64,000 nt of DNA from a bacterium (GTDB taxonomy: Bacteria > Zixibacteria > MSB-5A5 > CAIYYT01): NCBI GenBank assembly GCA_016708315.1, contig JADJGC010000023.1:811182-875181 (forward strand), written 5' to 3'. The translations under genes and the position numbers were made by a program. The notes beneath the pieces were generated by a model. That model was not told where the DNA came from, ran no database searches, and saw only the letters and a list, made by a program, of their open reading frames with translations. Below are positions 32,672 to 41,202 of this stretch, one piece after another (the first letter of the stretch is position 1; each line of letters begins with the position of its first letter).

Positions 32672-34472
32672 CCCGACTACCAAGTCAATTCGCGGAAAGA
32701 TTGTTGCCGGAATCATGGCCTGCATTTTTCTGCTTCTGGTCGGGAAGCTCATTCAATTGCAGGTTGTCTCTTATGACTACTATTTTCAGATGTCGGAAGA
32801 AAACCGCATCCGACTTGTGCCGAGAACGGCAATGCGCGGCAAGATTGTTGACCGCGAAGGCAGAACTCTCGCCACCGATCGCCCCGCTTACACTGTCTCC
32901 GTAATACCTTCTGAAGTCCGGCAACTCTCGCGACTTTCTGAGGAGCTTGCTCCTTTGCTCGACCTCGAGCGAAAGACGATTGAGCAAAAAGTCAACGAGC
33001 GCCGTTCGCGCAAGTTCGAGCCGATTCCGATCAGGCGCGATATAGAGTTTGCATCGGTCTGCATCATCGAAGAATCGAACGAACTATTTCCGGGCGTCAT
33101 GTACCAGCTTGATCACGCTCGTACCTACCCCTATGGCAACATCGCCGCACATATCATTGGTTACACCGGAGAAGTTGATGAGCGGGAAACCAAGACGCAA
33201 TTTCGAATCGGGTCAATGATTGGCAGAGCCGGTGTGGAAAAGCAATATGACCAGCCGATTCGCGGAATCGACGGCGTCGATTACCAAGAAGTATCCGCGA
33301 CCGGCCGAATTCTTGGTCCGCTTCAATCGAAGCCGAATAAGGACCCAATTCCCGGATCAGAACTCGGACTCAGTCTCGATCTTGATCTGCAAATTCTGTG
33401 CGACTCTTTGTTCGGAGATTCGTTGTCGGGCGCGGCGATTTTCATCAATCCCCAAAATGGCGAAATTCTGGCAATGGTCTCCAAGCCAAACTATGATGCC
33501 AATTTGTTTTCCGGATTCGTTCCGCGCGGCGCCTATCAAGAACTATCTACCGATGAGCGTCGACCACTTCTGGATCGCGTGATCCGAGGGACATATCCGC
33601 CCGGCTCAACTTCAAAGCTGTTGACGGCCGGTGCGGCGCTGGAGTTGGGACTAATCGAACCTCATACGCCGTTCAAAGCATGTTATGGCGGTTATCAATT
33701 CGGTAATCGCTATTTCAAGTGCCACAAGAAGTCCGGGCACGGCAATCAGGATGTATACGGTGCTCTGGAAGTCTCTTGTGATACCTACTTCTATCAAGTT
33801 GGATTGAAACTCGGCTTAAAGAACTTCAGCGACATGGCCAAGAAGTGCGGATTTGATGTACTGACTGGAATCGACATTCCGGCAGAACGCGCCGGCTTTG
33901 TCCCAACTGAAGAATGGTACAACAAGGCATACGGCAAGAACGGTTGGACCAAGGCAGTGCTGTTGAACCTTGGAATCGGTCAGGGCGAGCTGCTCGTGAC
34001 ACCGCTGGGACTGGCGCAGTTCTACTGCGGCATCGTCAACAATGGAAGCATATATCGACCGCACCTAATGCGTTACATTGAGTCCGCCAACGGCGAGTTG
34101 ACACAGGTGACGCCGGAAATCTCGCGACAACTGCCGTTTTCGGCATCGACGCTGACTATTCTCAAAGAAGGATGCCGCCGCGTCGTGCAAGGTGGATCGG
34201 GGACGGCCGCTCGGTCCCGAATTGAGGGAATAGAAATGGGCGGCAAAACCGGAACGGCACAAAATCCACACGGCAACGAGCACGCGCTTTTTTGTGCGTT
34301 TGCACCGTTTGATAAACCGACAATTGTCGGTTGTGTTATCGTCGAGAATGCCGGTCACGGAAGTGTAGCTGCTGCACCGATTGTGCAACAAGTCTTCATC
34401 CGCTATTTCCAGAAAACGGGACTTTTGGCGCCTCCGCCGCCGCCGTTGCTTGAGGACATTGTTCAACTATGA
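32664..34472 (+). CDS. mrdA: Penicillin-binding protein 2 (peptidoglycan transpeptidase of the elongasome)
   Basis: About 602 residues. One membrane helix near the N-terminus (IVAGIMACIFLLLVGKLI), a PBP dimerisation domain beginning at RGKIVDREGRTLATDRPAYT, and a transpeptidase domain. The catalytic SxxK is in PPGSTSKLLTAG, the second motif is SCDTYFYQVG (the usual SxD of PBP2), and the KTG box is GGKTGTAQNPHG. The start is probably TTG at 32664, with AGGAG 8 bases upstream and overlap with mreD; an ATG at 32646 is an alternative. It cross-links glycan strands made by RodA. Confidence 0.92.
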   Translation: MIDPTTKSIRGKIVAGIMACIFLLLVGKLIQLQVVSYDYYFQMSEENRIRLVPRTAMRGKIVDREGRTLATDRPAYTVSVIPSEVRQLSRLSEELAPLLDLERKTIEQKVNERRSRKFEPIPIRRDIEFASVCIIEESNELFPGVMYQLDHARTYPYGNIAAHIIGYTGEVDERETKTQFRIGSMIGRAGVEKQYDQPIRGIDGVDYQEVSATGRILGPLQSKPNKDPIPGSELGLSLDLDLQILCDSLFGDSLSGAAIFINPQNGEILAMVSKPNYDANLFSGFVPRGAYQELSTDERRPLLDRVIRGTYPPGSTSKLLTAGAALELGLIEPHTPFKACYGGYQFGNRYFKCHKKSGHGNQDVYGALEVSCDTYFYQVGLKLGLKNFSDMAKKCGFDVLTGIDIPAERAGFVPTEEWYNKAYGKNGWTKAVLLNLGIGQGELLVTPLGLAQFYCGIVNNGSIYRPHLMRYIESANGELTQVTPEISRQLPFSASTLTILKEGCRRVVQGGSGTAARSRIEGIEMGGKTGTAQNPHGNEHALFCAFAPFDKPTIVGCVIVENAGHGSVAAAPIVQQVFIRYFQKTGLLAPPPPPLLEDIVQL

Positions 34473-35642
34473 AGTTGCTGACAAAGGACACATTCAACTC
34501 AGGCAGCTTGACGATATTCATCGCCGCGGCATTATTGACGATCATATCAGTCTTCCTCGTGTACTCAGCCAACCACGACTCGCCTGATCCGCGACTTCGT
34601 GATGATTGGGCAAAGCAAATCGTTTGGCTGGTAATGGGTATGGGCGTGTTCATTGCCATGCTGCGCATACCGATGCGATTTCATGAAATCTTTGGCTATG
34701 TCTACTATGCGATCGGCTGTGTGTTGTTACTGGGCCTCGTAGCATTCGGAGCTGGCTAAGGTTGGATTCTTGTTCGCGCTTGCCCGCTACTTGAGTTACA
34801 GCCGGCGACCGATCTCGAATTTGCGCAAGATATTCACGGCTACCGCGATGTGCGGATTTGTGACATTCTTAGTTTTGCGTCAACCCGATCTTGGTTCGTC
34901 GATTATCTTCACCGTGATCTTCTCGGCGATGATGTTCTGGGCGGGTTTACCGGCGCGCTATCTGTTATTGTTCTACACGCCGTTTATCAGCATGATCGCG
35001 TCATCGAGCATGTACGCCTGGATCATTTTCTTCGTGCTGTTGATCGTCGCCGCGCTGTTGATTGTGCGCAAGTCTCCAACATTTACCATTCTTCTCGTAA
35101 GCCTGAATCTATTCGTCGGGGCTCTCAGCTCGATTGCCTGGAATCATCTTCACGACTATCAGCAGATGCGTATCAAGATTTTCCTCGACCCAGGGCAAGA
35201 CCCCCTCGGCGCCGGTTACCAGATTATTCAATCGAAGGTTGCTATCGGCTCTGGCGGATTATTGGGCAAAGGCTACATGTCTGGGAGTCAAAACAAGCTG
35301 GATTTCTTGCCGCTGCGCCATACCGATTTCATCTTCTCGGTCGGTGCCGAAGAGTTTGGCATGTTGGGGGCCGTGATAATCATCGCGTTGTTCGGCTTCT
35401 TGTTCTTCAGAGGACTACAGACCGCCTTGAAAGTCCGGAGCGAATTCATGGGGCTGGTGACAATCGGGGCGACTGCAGCATTGGCGTTTCAAATGTTTGT
35501 GAATATAGGAATGGTGGTCGGGCTCTTGCCTGTGGCCGGTGTGCCACTGCCATTTGTCAGCTATGGGGGATCGTCACTGCTGACCAGTTGGATCTTTCTT
35601 GGCGTCATAGCGAACGCCGAACGCAACTGGCAGGAATATTAG
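34469..35642 (+). pseudogene. rodA: RodA peptidoglycan polymerase, frame broken by an internal deletion
   Basis: The N-terminal part (from ATG 34469, overlapping mrdA) runs through two or three helices to LLLGLVAFG and stops at TAA 34757. The next frame resumes as ELAKVGFLFALARYLSYSRR and continues normally with FLVLRQPDLGSSIIFTVIF, DFIFSVGAEEFGMLGAVI and GVPLPFVSYGGSSLLTSWI. The roughly 20-residue stretch expected between the two, which in RodA carries RWIxLGxxxxQPSE, is absent and the frame shifts at about 34748. RodA is normally essential for rod shape, so an assembly or read error must be considered. See findings. Confidence 0.87.
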
Positions 35643-35663
35643 ACTTGGAAATGAGGATTTGCT

Positions 35664-36623
35664 ATGCCACGTAATTTTGCGATGACTGGTGTCGCTGGGT
35701 ACATTGCGCCACGGCACTTGAAAGCCATTAAGGAAACCGGAAACATTCTTGTTGCCGCTGTCGATCCCAACGATTCCGTCGGCATACTCGATTCATTCTT
35801 TGATGAAGCCAAGTTCTTCACCGAGTTCGAGCGATTCGACCGCCACATTGAGAAATTGCGCCGCCAGGGAGACGACAAGCGCGTTCACTACATCACGATT
35901 TGTTCGCCCAATTATCTTCATGATGCGCATGTGCGATTTGCATTGCGCGTTGGTGCGGATGCCATTTGTGAGAAGCCGCTGGTGCTCAACCCTTGGAACA
36001 TCGATGCCTTGCAAGAGCTGGAACAAGAGAGCGGCCGGCGCGTGTTTACGATTCTTCAGCTGCGGGTACATCCTTCACTCGTCGAATTGAAGTCGAAGAT
36101 CATGCAGGTAACGTCAAATCGTAAGCGCGAGATTGATCTGACCTATGTTACATCCCGAGGCGGCTGGTACATCGTTTCTTGGAAGGGACAGACAGAGCGT
36201 TCGGGTGGTTTGGTAACTAATATCGGCATCCACTTTTTCGATTTGTTGATCTGGTTGTTTGGTGATGTCCAGAAGAGTGAAGTTCATTTAAGCAATCCGA
36301 CAAAAGCGTGTGGATTTATCGAACTGCAGAATGCGGTGGTGCGCTGGTATCTGTCAATCGACAAGAACGATCTGCCTGCCGATGTCGTTGCCAAGAAGCA
36401 AACCACGTTTCGTTCGATCACGATTGACGGCAGCGAGATTGAATTCTCGGGCGGCTTCACCGATTTGCACACTGTTGTCTATCGGGAGATACTTGGTGGT
36501 GGCGGATTTGGATTAGAGGCGGCTCGCCCATCGGTAGCATTGGCACACGATATTCGCAATGCCAAGCCGATCGGTCCGAATGATCGCGTTCATCCTTTTG
36601 CACACAAGGAATTCGGTCGTTAA
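35664..36623 (+). CDS. Gfo/Idh/MocA-family oxidoreductase, WbpB-like
   Basis: 319 residues. The N-terminal Rossmann segment is FAMTGVAGYIAPRHLKAIK and the family catalytic motif is ICEKPLVLNPWNID. Also present are YITICSPNYLHDAHVRFALR and RSGGLVTNIGIHFFDLLIWL. It closely resembles WbpB-type UDP-N-acetyl-glucosaminuronate dehydrogenases that begin the path to diacetylated mannuronic-acid sugars of O-antigen. No other genes of that path are beside it, so the substrate is tentative. Its stop overlaps the converging OsmC gene by 4 bases. Confidence 0.82.
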   Translation: MPRNFAMTGVAGYIAPRHLKAIKETGNILVAAVDPNDSVGILDSFFDEAKFFTEFERFDRHIEKLRRQGDDKRVHYITICSPNYLHDAHVRFALRVGADAICEKPLVLNPWNIDALQELEQESGRRVFTILQLRVHPSLVELKSKIMQVTSNRKREIDLTYVTSRGGWYIVSWKGQTERSGGLVTNIGIHFFDLLIWLFGDVQKSEVHLSNPTKACGFIELQNAVVRWYLSIDKNDLPADVVAKKQTTFRSITIDGSEIEFSGGFTDLHTVVYREILGGGGFGLEAARPSVALAHDIRNAKPIGPNDRVHPFAHKEFGR

Positions 36624-37033
36624 CTGATAACGATCTCTGTCGTGATGACGCACTTGTCGCTAAGAGTCGCGCGGACCGAGCAGTACTTATCCTGCGATAG
36701 CGTGACCGCTTGCTCGACTTTGGCGCGGTCGAGATTCGTTCCCGTAAGCAAGTAGGTGATCTTAATCGATCTGAAGTATTTCGGATTCTCCTCGACCTGC
36801 TCGCCAATGACATCAATTCGCAGCGATGTCAGTTCTTGGCGCATTTTATCAAGAATGCCAACGACGTCAATTCCACTGCAAGCTCCAACCGCTGCCAACA
36901 AGTGATCGGTCGGAGATGCGTAAATCCCTGCGCCGCCGCCCTTCTTCTTAACATCCATTCGAAACTTGACATCTTCAATGTTAGTGGCTTCGAATTGTTT
37001 TGCGCCGATCCATTCAAGTGTAACTGGAAGCAT
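36620..37033 (-). CDS. OsmC/Ohr-family protein
   Basis: 137 residues. The two redox cysteines are visible in LLAAVGACSGIDVVGILDK and SQDKYCSVRATL, with the family opening VTLEWIGAKQFEA. Members reduce organic hydroperoxides or are thiol-dependent stress proteins. It follows the kbl-SDR-ridA genes but a hairpin separates it from ridA. Confidence 0.87.
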   Translation of the reverse strand: MLPVTLEWIGAKQFEATNIEDVKFRMDVKKKGGGAGIYASPTDHLLAAVGACSGIDVVGILDKMRQELTSLRIDVIGEQVEENPKYFRSIKITYLLTGTNLDRAKVEQAVTLSQDKYCSVRATLSDKCVITTEIVIS

Positions 37034-37069
37034 ATTAGCTCAATCGTATGAAGTTGATGTATCTCCACG

Positions 37070-37089
37070 GGCACCGCAAAAACGGTGCC
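37070..37089 (-). terminator. Terminator-like hairpin after ridA
   Basis: GGCACCG pairs with CGGTGCC around a 6-nt loop, 6 bases past the ridA stop. No strong T-run follows on the minus strand. Confidence 0.5.
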
Positions 37090-37095
37090 TTCTGA

Positions 37096-37488
37096 TTATG
37101 CCAGGTAGGCGATGACTTCGATCTCGACCGAGACATCGAGCGGCAACTTTGCGACTTGGACTGTTGAGCGCGCAGGAAATTCGCCGTCGAAGTAACCGGC
37201 ATAGACCTCGTTCATTGCTTTGAAGTCGTCCATGTTTTTCAGAAACACAGTTGTCTTGATTACATTCTTGAGGCTGGAACCGGAGGCTGTGAGAATGGCA
37301 GTGATGTTCTTGAATACTTGATGCGTCTGGGCGGTGATGTCCCCTTCGACCACTTTCCCAACGGCGGGATCGATCGGAATCTGACCAGAGCAGTAGATGA
37401 GATTCTTGCACTCGGTCAGTACGATTCCCTGTGAGTATGGACCAATTGCTTTTGGGGCGTTATCTGTAGCAATTACTTTTTTGGACAT
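37096..37488 (-). CDS. ridA: RidA-family enamine/imine deaminase
   Basis: 130 residues. It hydrolyses reactive 2-aminoacrylate-type enamines to ketoacids. Family signature stretches are PKAIGPYSQGIVLTECKNLI, CSGQIPIDPAVGKVVEGD, KTTVFLKNMDDFKAMNEVYA and the catalytic-pocket Arg region PARSTVQVAKLPLDVSVEIE. The ATG at 37488 has GGAGC just upstream; a longer frame begins inside the SDR gene and is rejected. It lies 16 bases after the SDR gene in the operon with kbl, fitting protection against reactive amino-ketone by-products (inference). Confidence 0.93.
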   Translation of the reverse strand: MSKKVIATDNAPKAIGPYSQGIVLTECKNLIYCSGQIPIDPAVGKVVEGDITAQTHQVFKNITAILTASGSSLKNVIKTTVFLKNMDDFKAMNEVYAGYFDGEFPARSTVQVAKLPLDVSVEIEVIAYLA

Positions 37489-37504
37489 ATGTGCTCCGTG
37501 GAAA

Positions 37505-38254
37505 TTATTGTTTGCGGTGGACGACCATTGCGCCGGCCTGGCTCTTGGGGAGTATGACGACTTGGGCAATCTGAATATGTTCCGGGCGCGAAGCAATCCA
37601 CTCGATAGTCTCGGCGATATCATCGCCGGTCAAGGGACGAAGCCCCTGATAGACTTTCTCGGCACGCTCAGTGTCGCCGTAAAATCGCACCATCGAGAAT
37701 TCAGTTTCAACCAAGCCGGGATCGACTGTCGAAACGCGAATCGGTGTATCGACCAAATCCATCATCATACCCTTGGTCAGTGCATCGACTGCGAACTTGC
37801 TCGCGCAATAGACATTGCCGTTGGGGTAAACCTCGTGGCCGGCGATTGAACCGACGTTGATCACATGTCCGCGACCACGCGCCACCATTCCAGGGATTAC
37901 GGCGCGGCTGACATAGAGCAGACCCTTGACATTGGTGTCGATCATCTCATCCCATGCAACGGGGTCGCCTTCGTGAAGCTTCAAAAGGTGTCGACTCAGT
38001 CCGGCGTTGTTCACTAGCAATTCGATGTTTCGCCAGCGTTCCGGCAAACCGGAGATAGCAGAATCAACTGCGGCGCGATTGCGGACATCGAGTTGGAGGA
38101 GATGCGTTTCGACCTTGAAGGTCGAGACAAGTTTCTCCAGCCGCTCGAAACGACGCGCTGCCAGAATTAGGTCCCAGCCGCTGTCTGCTAATTTGCGTGC
38201 GGTGGCTTCGCCGATACCGGATGATGCTCCGGTGATGAGTGCAATCTTGCTCAT
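37505..38254 (-). CDS. Short-chain dehydrogenase/reductase, YdfG-like
   Basis: 249 residues. The NAD(P) motif is TGASSGIGEAT, the NNAG motif is VNNAGLSRH, and the active site has the Ser in NVGSIAGHEV with YCASKFAVD. The Arg pair in LAARRFERL suggests NADP(H). Related YdfG enzymes oxidise L-allo-threonine or serine, which fits its place 10 bases after kbl in a possible threonine catabolic operon. The substrate is inferred only. Confidence 0.88.
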   Translation of the reverse strand: MSKIALITGASSGIGEATARKLADSGWDLILAARRFERLEKLVSTFKVETHLLQLDVRNRAAVDSAISGLPERWRNIELLVNNAGLSRHLLKLHEGDPVAWDEMIDTNVKGLLYVSRAVIPGMVARGRGHVINVGSIAGHEVYPNGNVYCASKFAVDALTKGMMMDLVDTPIRVSTVDPGLVETEFSMVRFYGDTERAEKVYQGLRPLTGDDIAETIEWIASRPEHIQIAQVVILPKSQAGAMVVHRKQ

Positions 38255-38264
38255 TGAATATTCC

Positions 38265-39530
38265 TTAAGAAATCACGCCGTGCTTTTTGCCGACTTTGGA
38301 AAATGCTGCCAGCGCCCGATCGATCTGCTCTTGCGTGTGGGCGGCGGATAGTTGTACACGAATGCGAGCTGCGCCCTTCGGCACTACCGGATAGAAGAAG
38401 CCGACGACGTAGATTCCTTCATCATAGAGATCGCGCGCCATATGCTGTGATAACTCGGCGTCGTTCTCAAATCTGCGGAATAGGATCGGCACAATCGGGT
38501 GAATGCCCTGCACAATATCGAATCCGCGCGCGTTCATCTCTTTGCGGAAATACTGTGTATTTGCCATCAGCCGTTCACGCAGATCGTCGCTGTTCGACAA
38601 CAAATCGAAGGCGGCGATACTTCCCGCCACCAGTGCCGGAGCTACGGTATTGGAGAAGAGATACGGCCGCGATTTTTGCCGCAGCAACTCAATGATTTCG
38701 CGCTTGCCCGTTGTGAATCCACCGGAGCCTCCACCCATAGCTTTGCCAAGTGTCGAAGTGATAATCTCGACTTCACCCAACACTTCGTTAATCTCCAGCG
38801 ATCCACGTCCCGTCTTTCCCAAGAAGCCGGTGGCGTGACTTTCATCGACCATAACCATCGCGTCGTACTTTCTTGCCAAAGCTACAATGTCTTTGACCTT
38901 GGCAATGTCGCCATCCATCGAGAAGACGCCATCGGTGGCGATCAAGATGTTGCGCGAAGGCTGAGGGCGGTCTGAAAGTCCGGGATGATCCCAAATATCC
39001 ATGCCTTCCCGGGCGCGAATCAGATTTCGTTCCAGCGAGGCCATGTCGGAGTGTTCATAGATGTATCGCTTGGCTTTGCAAAGTCGGATGCCGTCGATAA
39101 TACTGGCGTGATTTAAGCTGTCGGTGATGATGCAGTCTTCGGCTCCGAGCAGGCACTCAAAAAGTCCGCCGTTGGCGTCGAAGCAAGATGAATAGAGAAT
39201 TGCATCATCGGTTTGATAGAATTCGGTGATTCTCTTTTCTAATTGGATATGGAGATCTTGGGTGCCGCAGATGAAGCGAACGGAAGACAAGCCGAATCCG
39301 TAATCATCCAGCGCCTTGTGGGCGGCGGCGAGAATCGCCGGATGATTAGCCAATCCGAGGTAGTTGTTCGCACAGAAATTGAGAACGTCAGTAACTTCTT
39401 GTTGTCTCGGCAACGAAACGCTGATGTGAGCGTTTTGTGCTGAGCGAATGATCCGTTCTTCCTTGAAGATCCCGGAATCGCGGATATTTGATAGCTCTGA
39501 ACTGAAGTCATACTTGGCACGCTGGTACAT
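38265..39530 (-). CDS. kbl: 2-Amino-3-ketobutyrate coenzyme A ligase (glycine C-acetyltransferase)
   Basis: About 421 residues. This PLP enzyme splits 2-amino-3-ketobutyrate with CoA into glycine and acetyl-CoA, the step after threonine dehydrogenase; tdh is present at 50.7 kb. Motifs: FCANNYLGLANHP, RFICGTQDLHIQLE, ATDGVFSMDGDIA, VMVDESHATGFLGKTGRG and the PLP lysine in TSTLGKAMGGGSGG. A short insertion (DIWDHPGLSDRPQP) after about residue 170 is not typical of the family. ATG 39530 is chosen for AAGGAG 5 bases upstream. It is first in the kbl-SDR-ridA operon. Confidence 0.92.
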   Translation of the reverse strand: MYQRAKYDFSSELSNIRDSGIFKEERIIRSAQNAHISVSLPRQQEVTDVLNFCANNYLGLANHPAILAAAHKALDDYGFGLSSVRFICGTQDLHIQLEKRITEFYQTDDAILYSSCFDANGGLFECLLGAEDCIITDSLNHASIIDGIRLCKAKRYIYEHSDMASLERNLIRAREGMDIWDHPGLSDRPQPSRNILIATDGVFSMDGDIAKVKDIVALARKYDAMVMVDESHATGFLGKTGRGSLEINEVLGEVEIITSTLGKAMGGGSGGFTTGKREIIELLRQKSRPYLFSNTVAPALVAGSIAAFDLLSNSDDLRERLMANTQYFRKEMNARGFDIVQGIHPIVPILFRRFENDAELSQHMARDLYDEGIYVVGFFYPVVPKGAARIRVQLSAAHTQEQIDRALAAFSKVGKKHGVIS

Positions 39531-39630
39531 ACAGTCTCCTTGTTGGGGCATATTCTACAGCATTGCCCAGCGTATGTAAACAGCTTTTGTAGATTTGATG
39601 CGGGTGGAATCGGCGATACACCTAAGAAAA

Positions 39631-39664
39631 CAGGTGCCGGATCTTTGAGCGAAACCGGCACCTG
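39631..39664 (-). terminator. Terminator of the acsA-acp-kbl2 operon
   Basis: A 10-bp perfect stem (CAGGTGCCGG / CCGGCACCTG) with a 14-nt loop, followed by TTTTCTTA on the minus strand, 20 bases past the stop at 39685. Confidence 0.85.
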
Positions 39665-39684
39665 CTTGAGTTGGTTAGTTGCGA

Positions 39685-40932
39685 CTAAAGCCCGTATTTC
39701 TCGATAATCTGCTCTTTGGTTTTGTGCAGAATATCAAACTTCTTGCCTACTTTGATGAAGGCGGCCAAGGCTTTATCCAAGTGATGCTGATCGTGCGCCG
39801 CAGAGAGTTGTGTGCGGATTCGCGCTTGCCCTTTGGCAACGACCGGGAAGAAGAATCCGACAGCGTAAATGCCCTCTTGGAACAGCTCACGGGCGAAATC
39901 TTGCGACAATTTGGCATTAAACAACATAACTGGCACGATAGGTGTCTCGCCATCCTTGATGATCAAGCCGCCTTCGGTCAAGCCCTTGCGCCAGAACAGG
40001 GTATTGCGTTCCAGTTTGTCGCGTCTCTCGGTTGTTTGACTAATCAAGTCTAAGACACGACTGGCTCCGACGGCAACCACCGGAGGAATGGTATTTGAGA
40101 AGAGATAAGGCCGAGCTTTCTGTCGGCACATTTCGACGATCTCCTTCCGACCAGAAACGCAACCACCCGAAGCACCGCCCAAGGCTTTGCCAAGCGTCGT
40201 TGTTATAATGTCGAGTTTGCCGACGACTCCAAAGTGCTCATGTGTACCGCGACCAGTCTTGCCGATGAATCCAGAAGCGTGCGAGTCATCGAGGAACACC
40301 ATGGAATTGTACTTCTCGGCGAGTTCGACAATTTTGTCGAGCGGCGCCAAGTCGCCGTCCATTGAGAACGATCCGTCGGTGATTATCAATCGGAAACGCT
40401 TGTCCTGATGAAGCTGAAGCTTCTCTTCAAGGTGCTCCATGTTGGAGTGCTTGTATGTGTCTTGGTGCGCTTTGCACAGGCGCATGCCGTCAACGATCGA
40501 CGCATGCACCAAACGATCGGCAATCATAACATCCTGATCTGTCAAGACAGCTTCAAACACGCCGGCGTTGGCATCCATGCATGATGGAAACAGAATGGTG
40601 TCCTCGGTGCCGAGGAATTTTGTCAACTTCTCTTCAAGCTGTTTATGAACATCTTGAGTGCCGCAAATAAAGCGAACCGACGACATACCGTAGCCGCGTT
40701 CATCCAGACCTTTGCGGGCGGCTGCAATTACCTCTGGATGCGAGGACAATCCAAGGTAGTTGTTGGCGCACATGTTGATGACGCGCTTATGTGCTGAACC
40801 CGCCGGAAACTCGACCTCAATGTCCGAGCCTTGCGGCGCACAGATAATGCGTTCTTCCTTGAAAATACCTGCCGAGACGATTTCATTTAGTTGGGTCTGG
40901 TAGGCATCGCGAACTGATGCAGAAAATGCCAT
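39685..40932 (-). CDS. Kbl-like alpha-oxoamine synthase, second copy, linked to an acyl carrier protein
   Basis: About 415 residues, clearly related to the kbl gene at 38.3 kb but in a separate operon. It has all main PLP motifs: MCANNYLGLSSHPEVI, RFICGTQDVHKQLEEKL, IITDGSFSMDGDLA, VFLDDSHASGFIGKTGRG (DDSH rather than the DESH of the other copy) and TTTLGKALGGASGG with the PLP lysine. Enzymes of this class condense an acyl thioester with an amino acid, or cleave the product. It starts 7 bases after an acyl carrier protein gene, suggesting that its acyl donor is carried on that protein rather than free CoA (inference). The start at 40932 has a weak ribosome site. Confidence 0.87.
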   Translation of the reverse strand: MAFSASVRDAYQTQLNEIVSAGIFKEERIICAPQGSDIEVEFPAGSAHKRVINMCANNYLGLSSHPEVIAAARKGLDERGYGMSSVRFICGTQDVHKQLEEKLTKFLGTEDTILFPSCMDANAGVFEAVLTDQDVMIADRLVHASIVDGMRLCKAHQDTYKHSNMEHLEEKLQLHQDKRFRLIITDGSFSMDGDLAPLDKIVELAEKYNSMVFLDDSHASGFIGKTGRGTHEHFGVVGKLDIITTTLGKALGGASGGCVSGRKEIVEMCRQKARPYLFSNTIPPVVAVGASRVLDLISQTTERRDKLERNTLFWRKGLTEGGLIIKDGETPIVPVMLFNAKLSQDFARELFQEGIYAVGFFFPVVAKGQARIRTQLSAAHDQHHLDKALAAFIKVGKKFDILHKTKEQIIEKYGL

Positions 40933-40939
40933 ATAACAC

Positions 40940-41188
40940 CTATTCCACGTTAAATTCCTTGAGCAGGGCGACAATCTTATTTACCGAATCAAATGCCTTC
41001 GGGCTCGCCTTGGCGTCAGGAATCTGGATCTTGTATCTGGTTTCGAGAAATACCTTGAGTGAGACCATCGAGAATGAATCGACAATACCGCCGGAAATGA
41101 GCGGCGTGTCGAAGTCGATTACTTGATCTTCATCTTCAAGGTATTCACGCTTCACATAGTCGAGTACAATTTCTTTGATATTAGACAT
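40940..41188 (-). CDS. Stand-alone acyl carrier protein
   Basis: 82 residues, acidic, four-helix carrier-protein size. The phosphopantetheine-bearing Ser is in ISGGIVDSFSMVSLKVFLE (DSF rather than the common DSL of fatty-acid ACP). It sits 14 bases after the acetyl-CoA-synthetase-like gene and 7 bases before the Kbl-like gene, so it is probably dedicated to this operon and not the housekeeping AcpP. A ribosome site GGAG lies just before its ATG. Confidence 0.9.
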   Translation of the reverse strand: MSNIKEIVLDYVKREYLEDEDQVIDFDTPLISGGIVDSFSMVSLKVFLETRYKIQIPDAKASPKAFDSVNKIVALLKEFNVE

Positions 41189-41202
41189 ACACTTCTCCTC
41201 AC

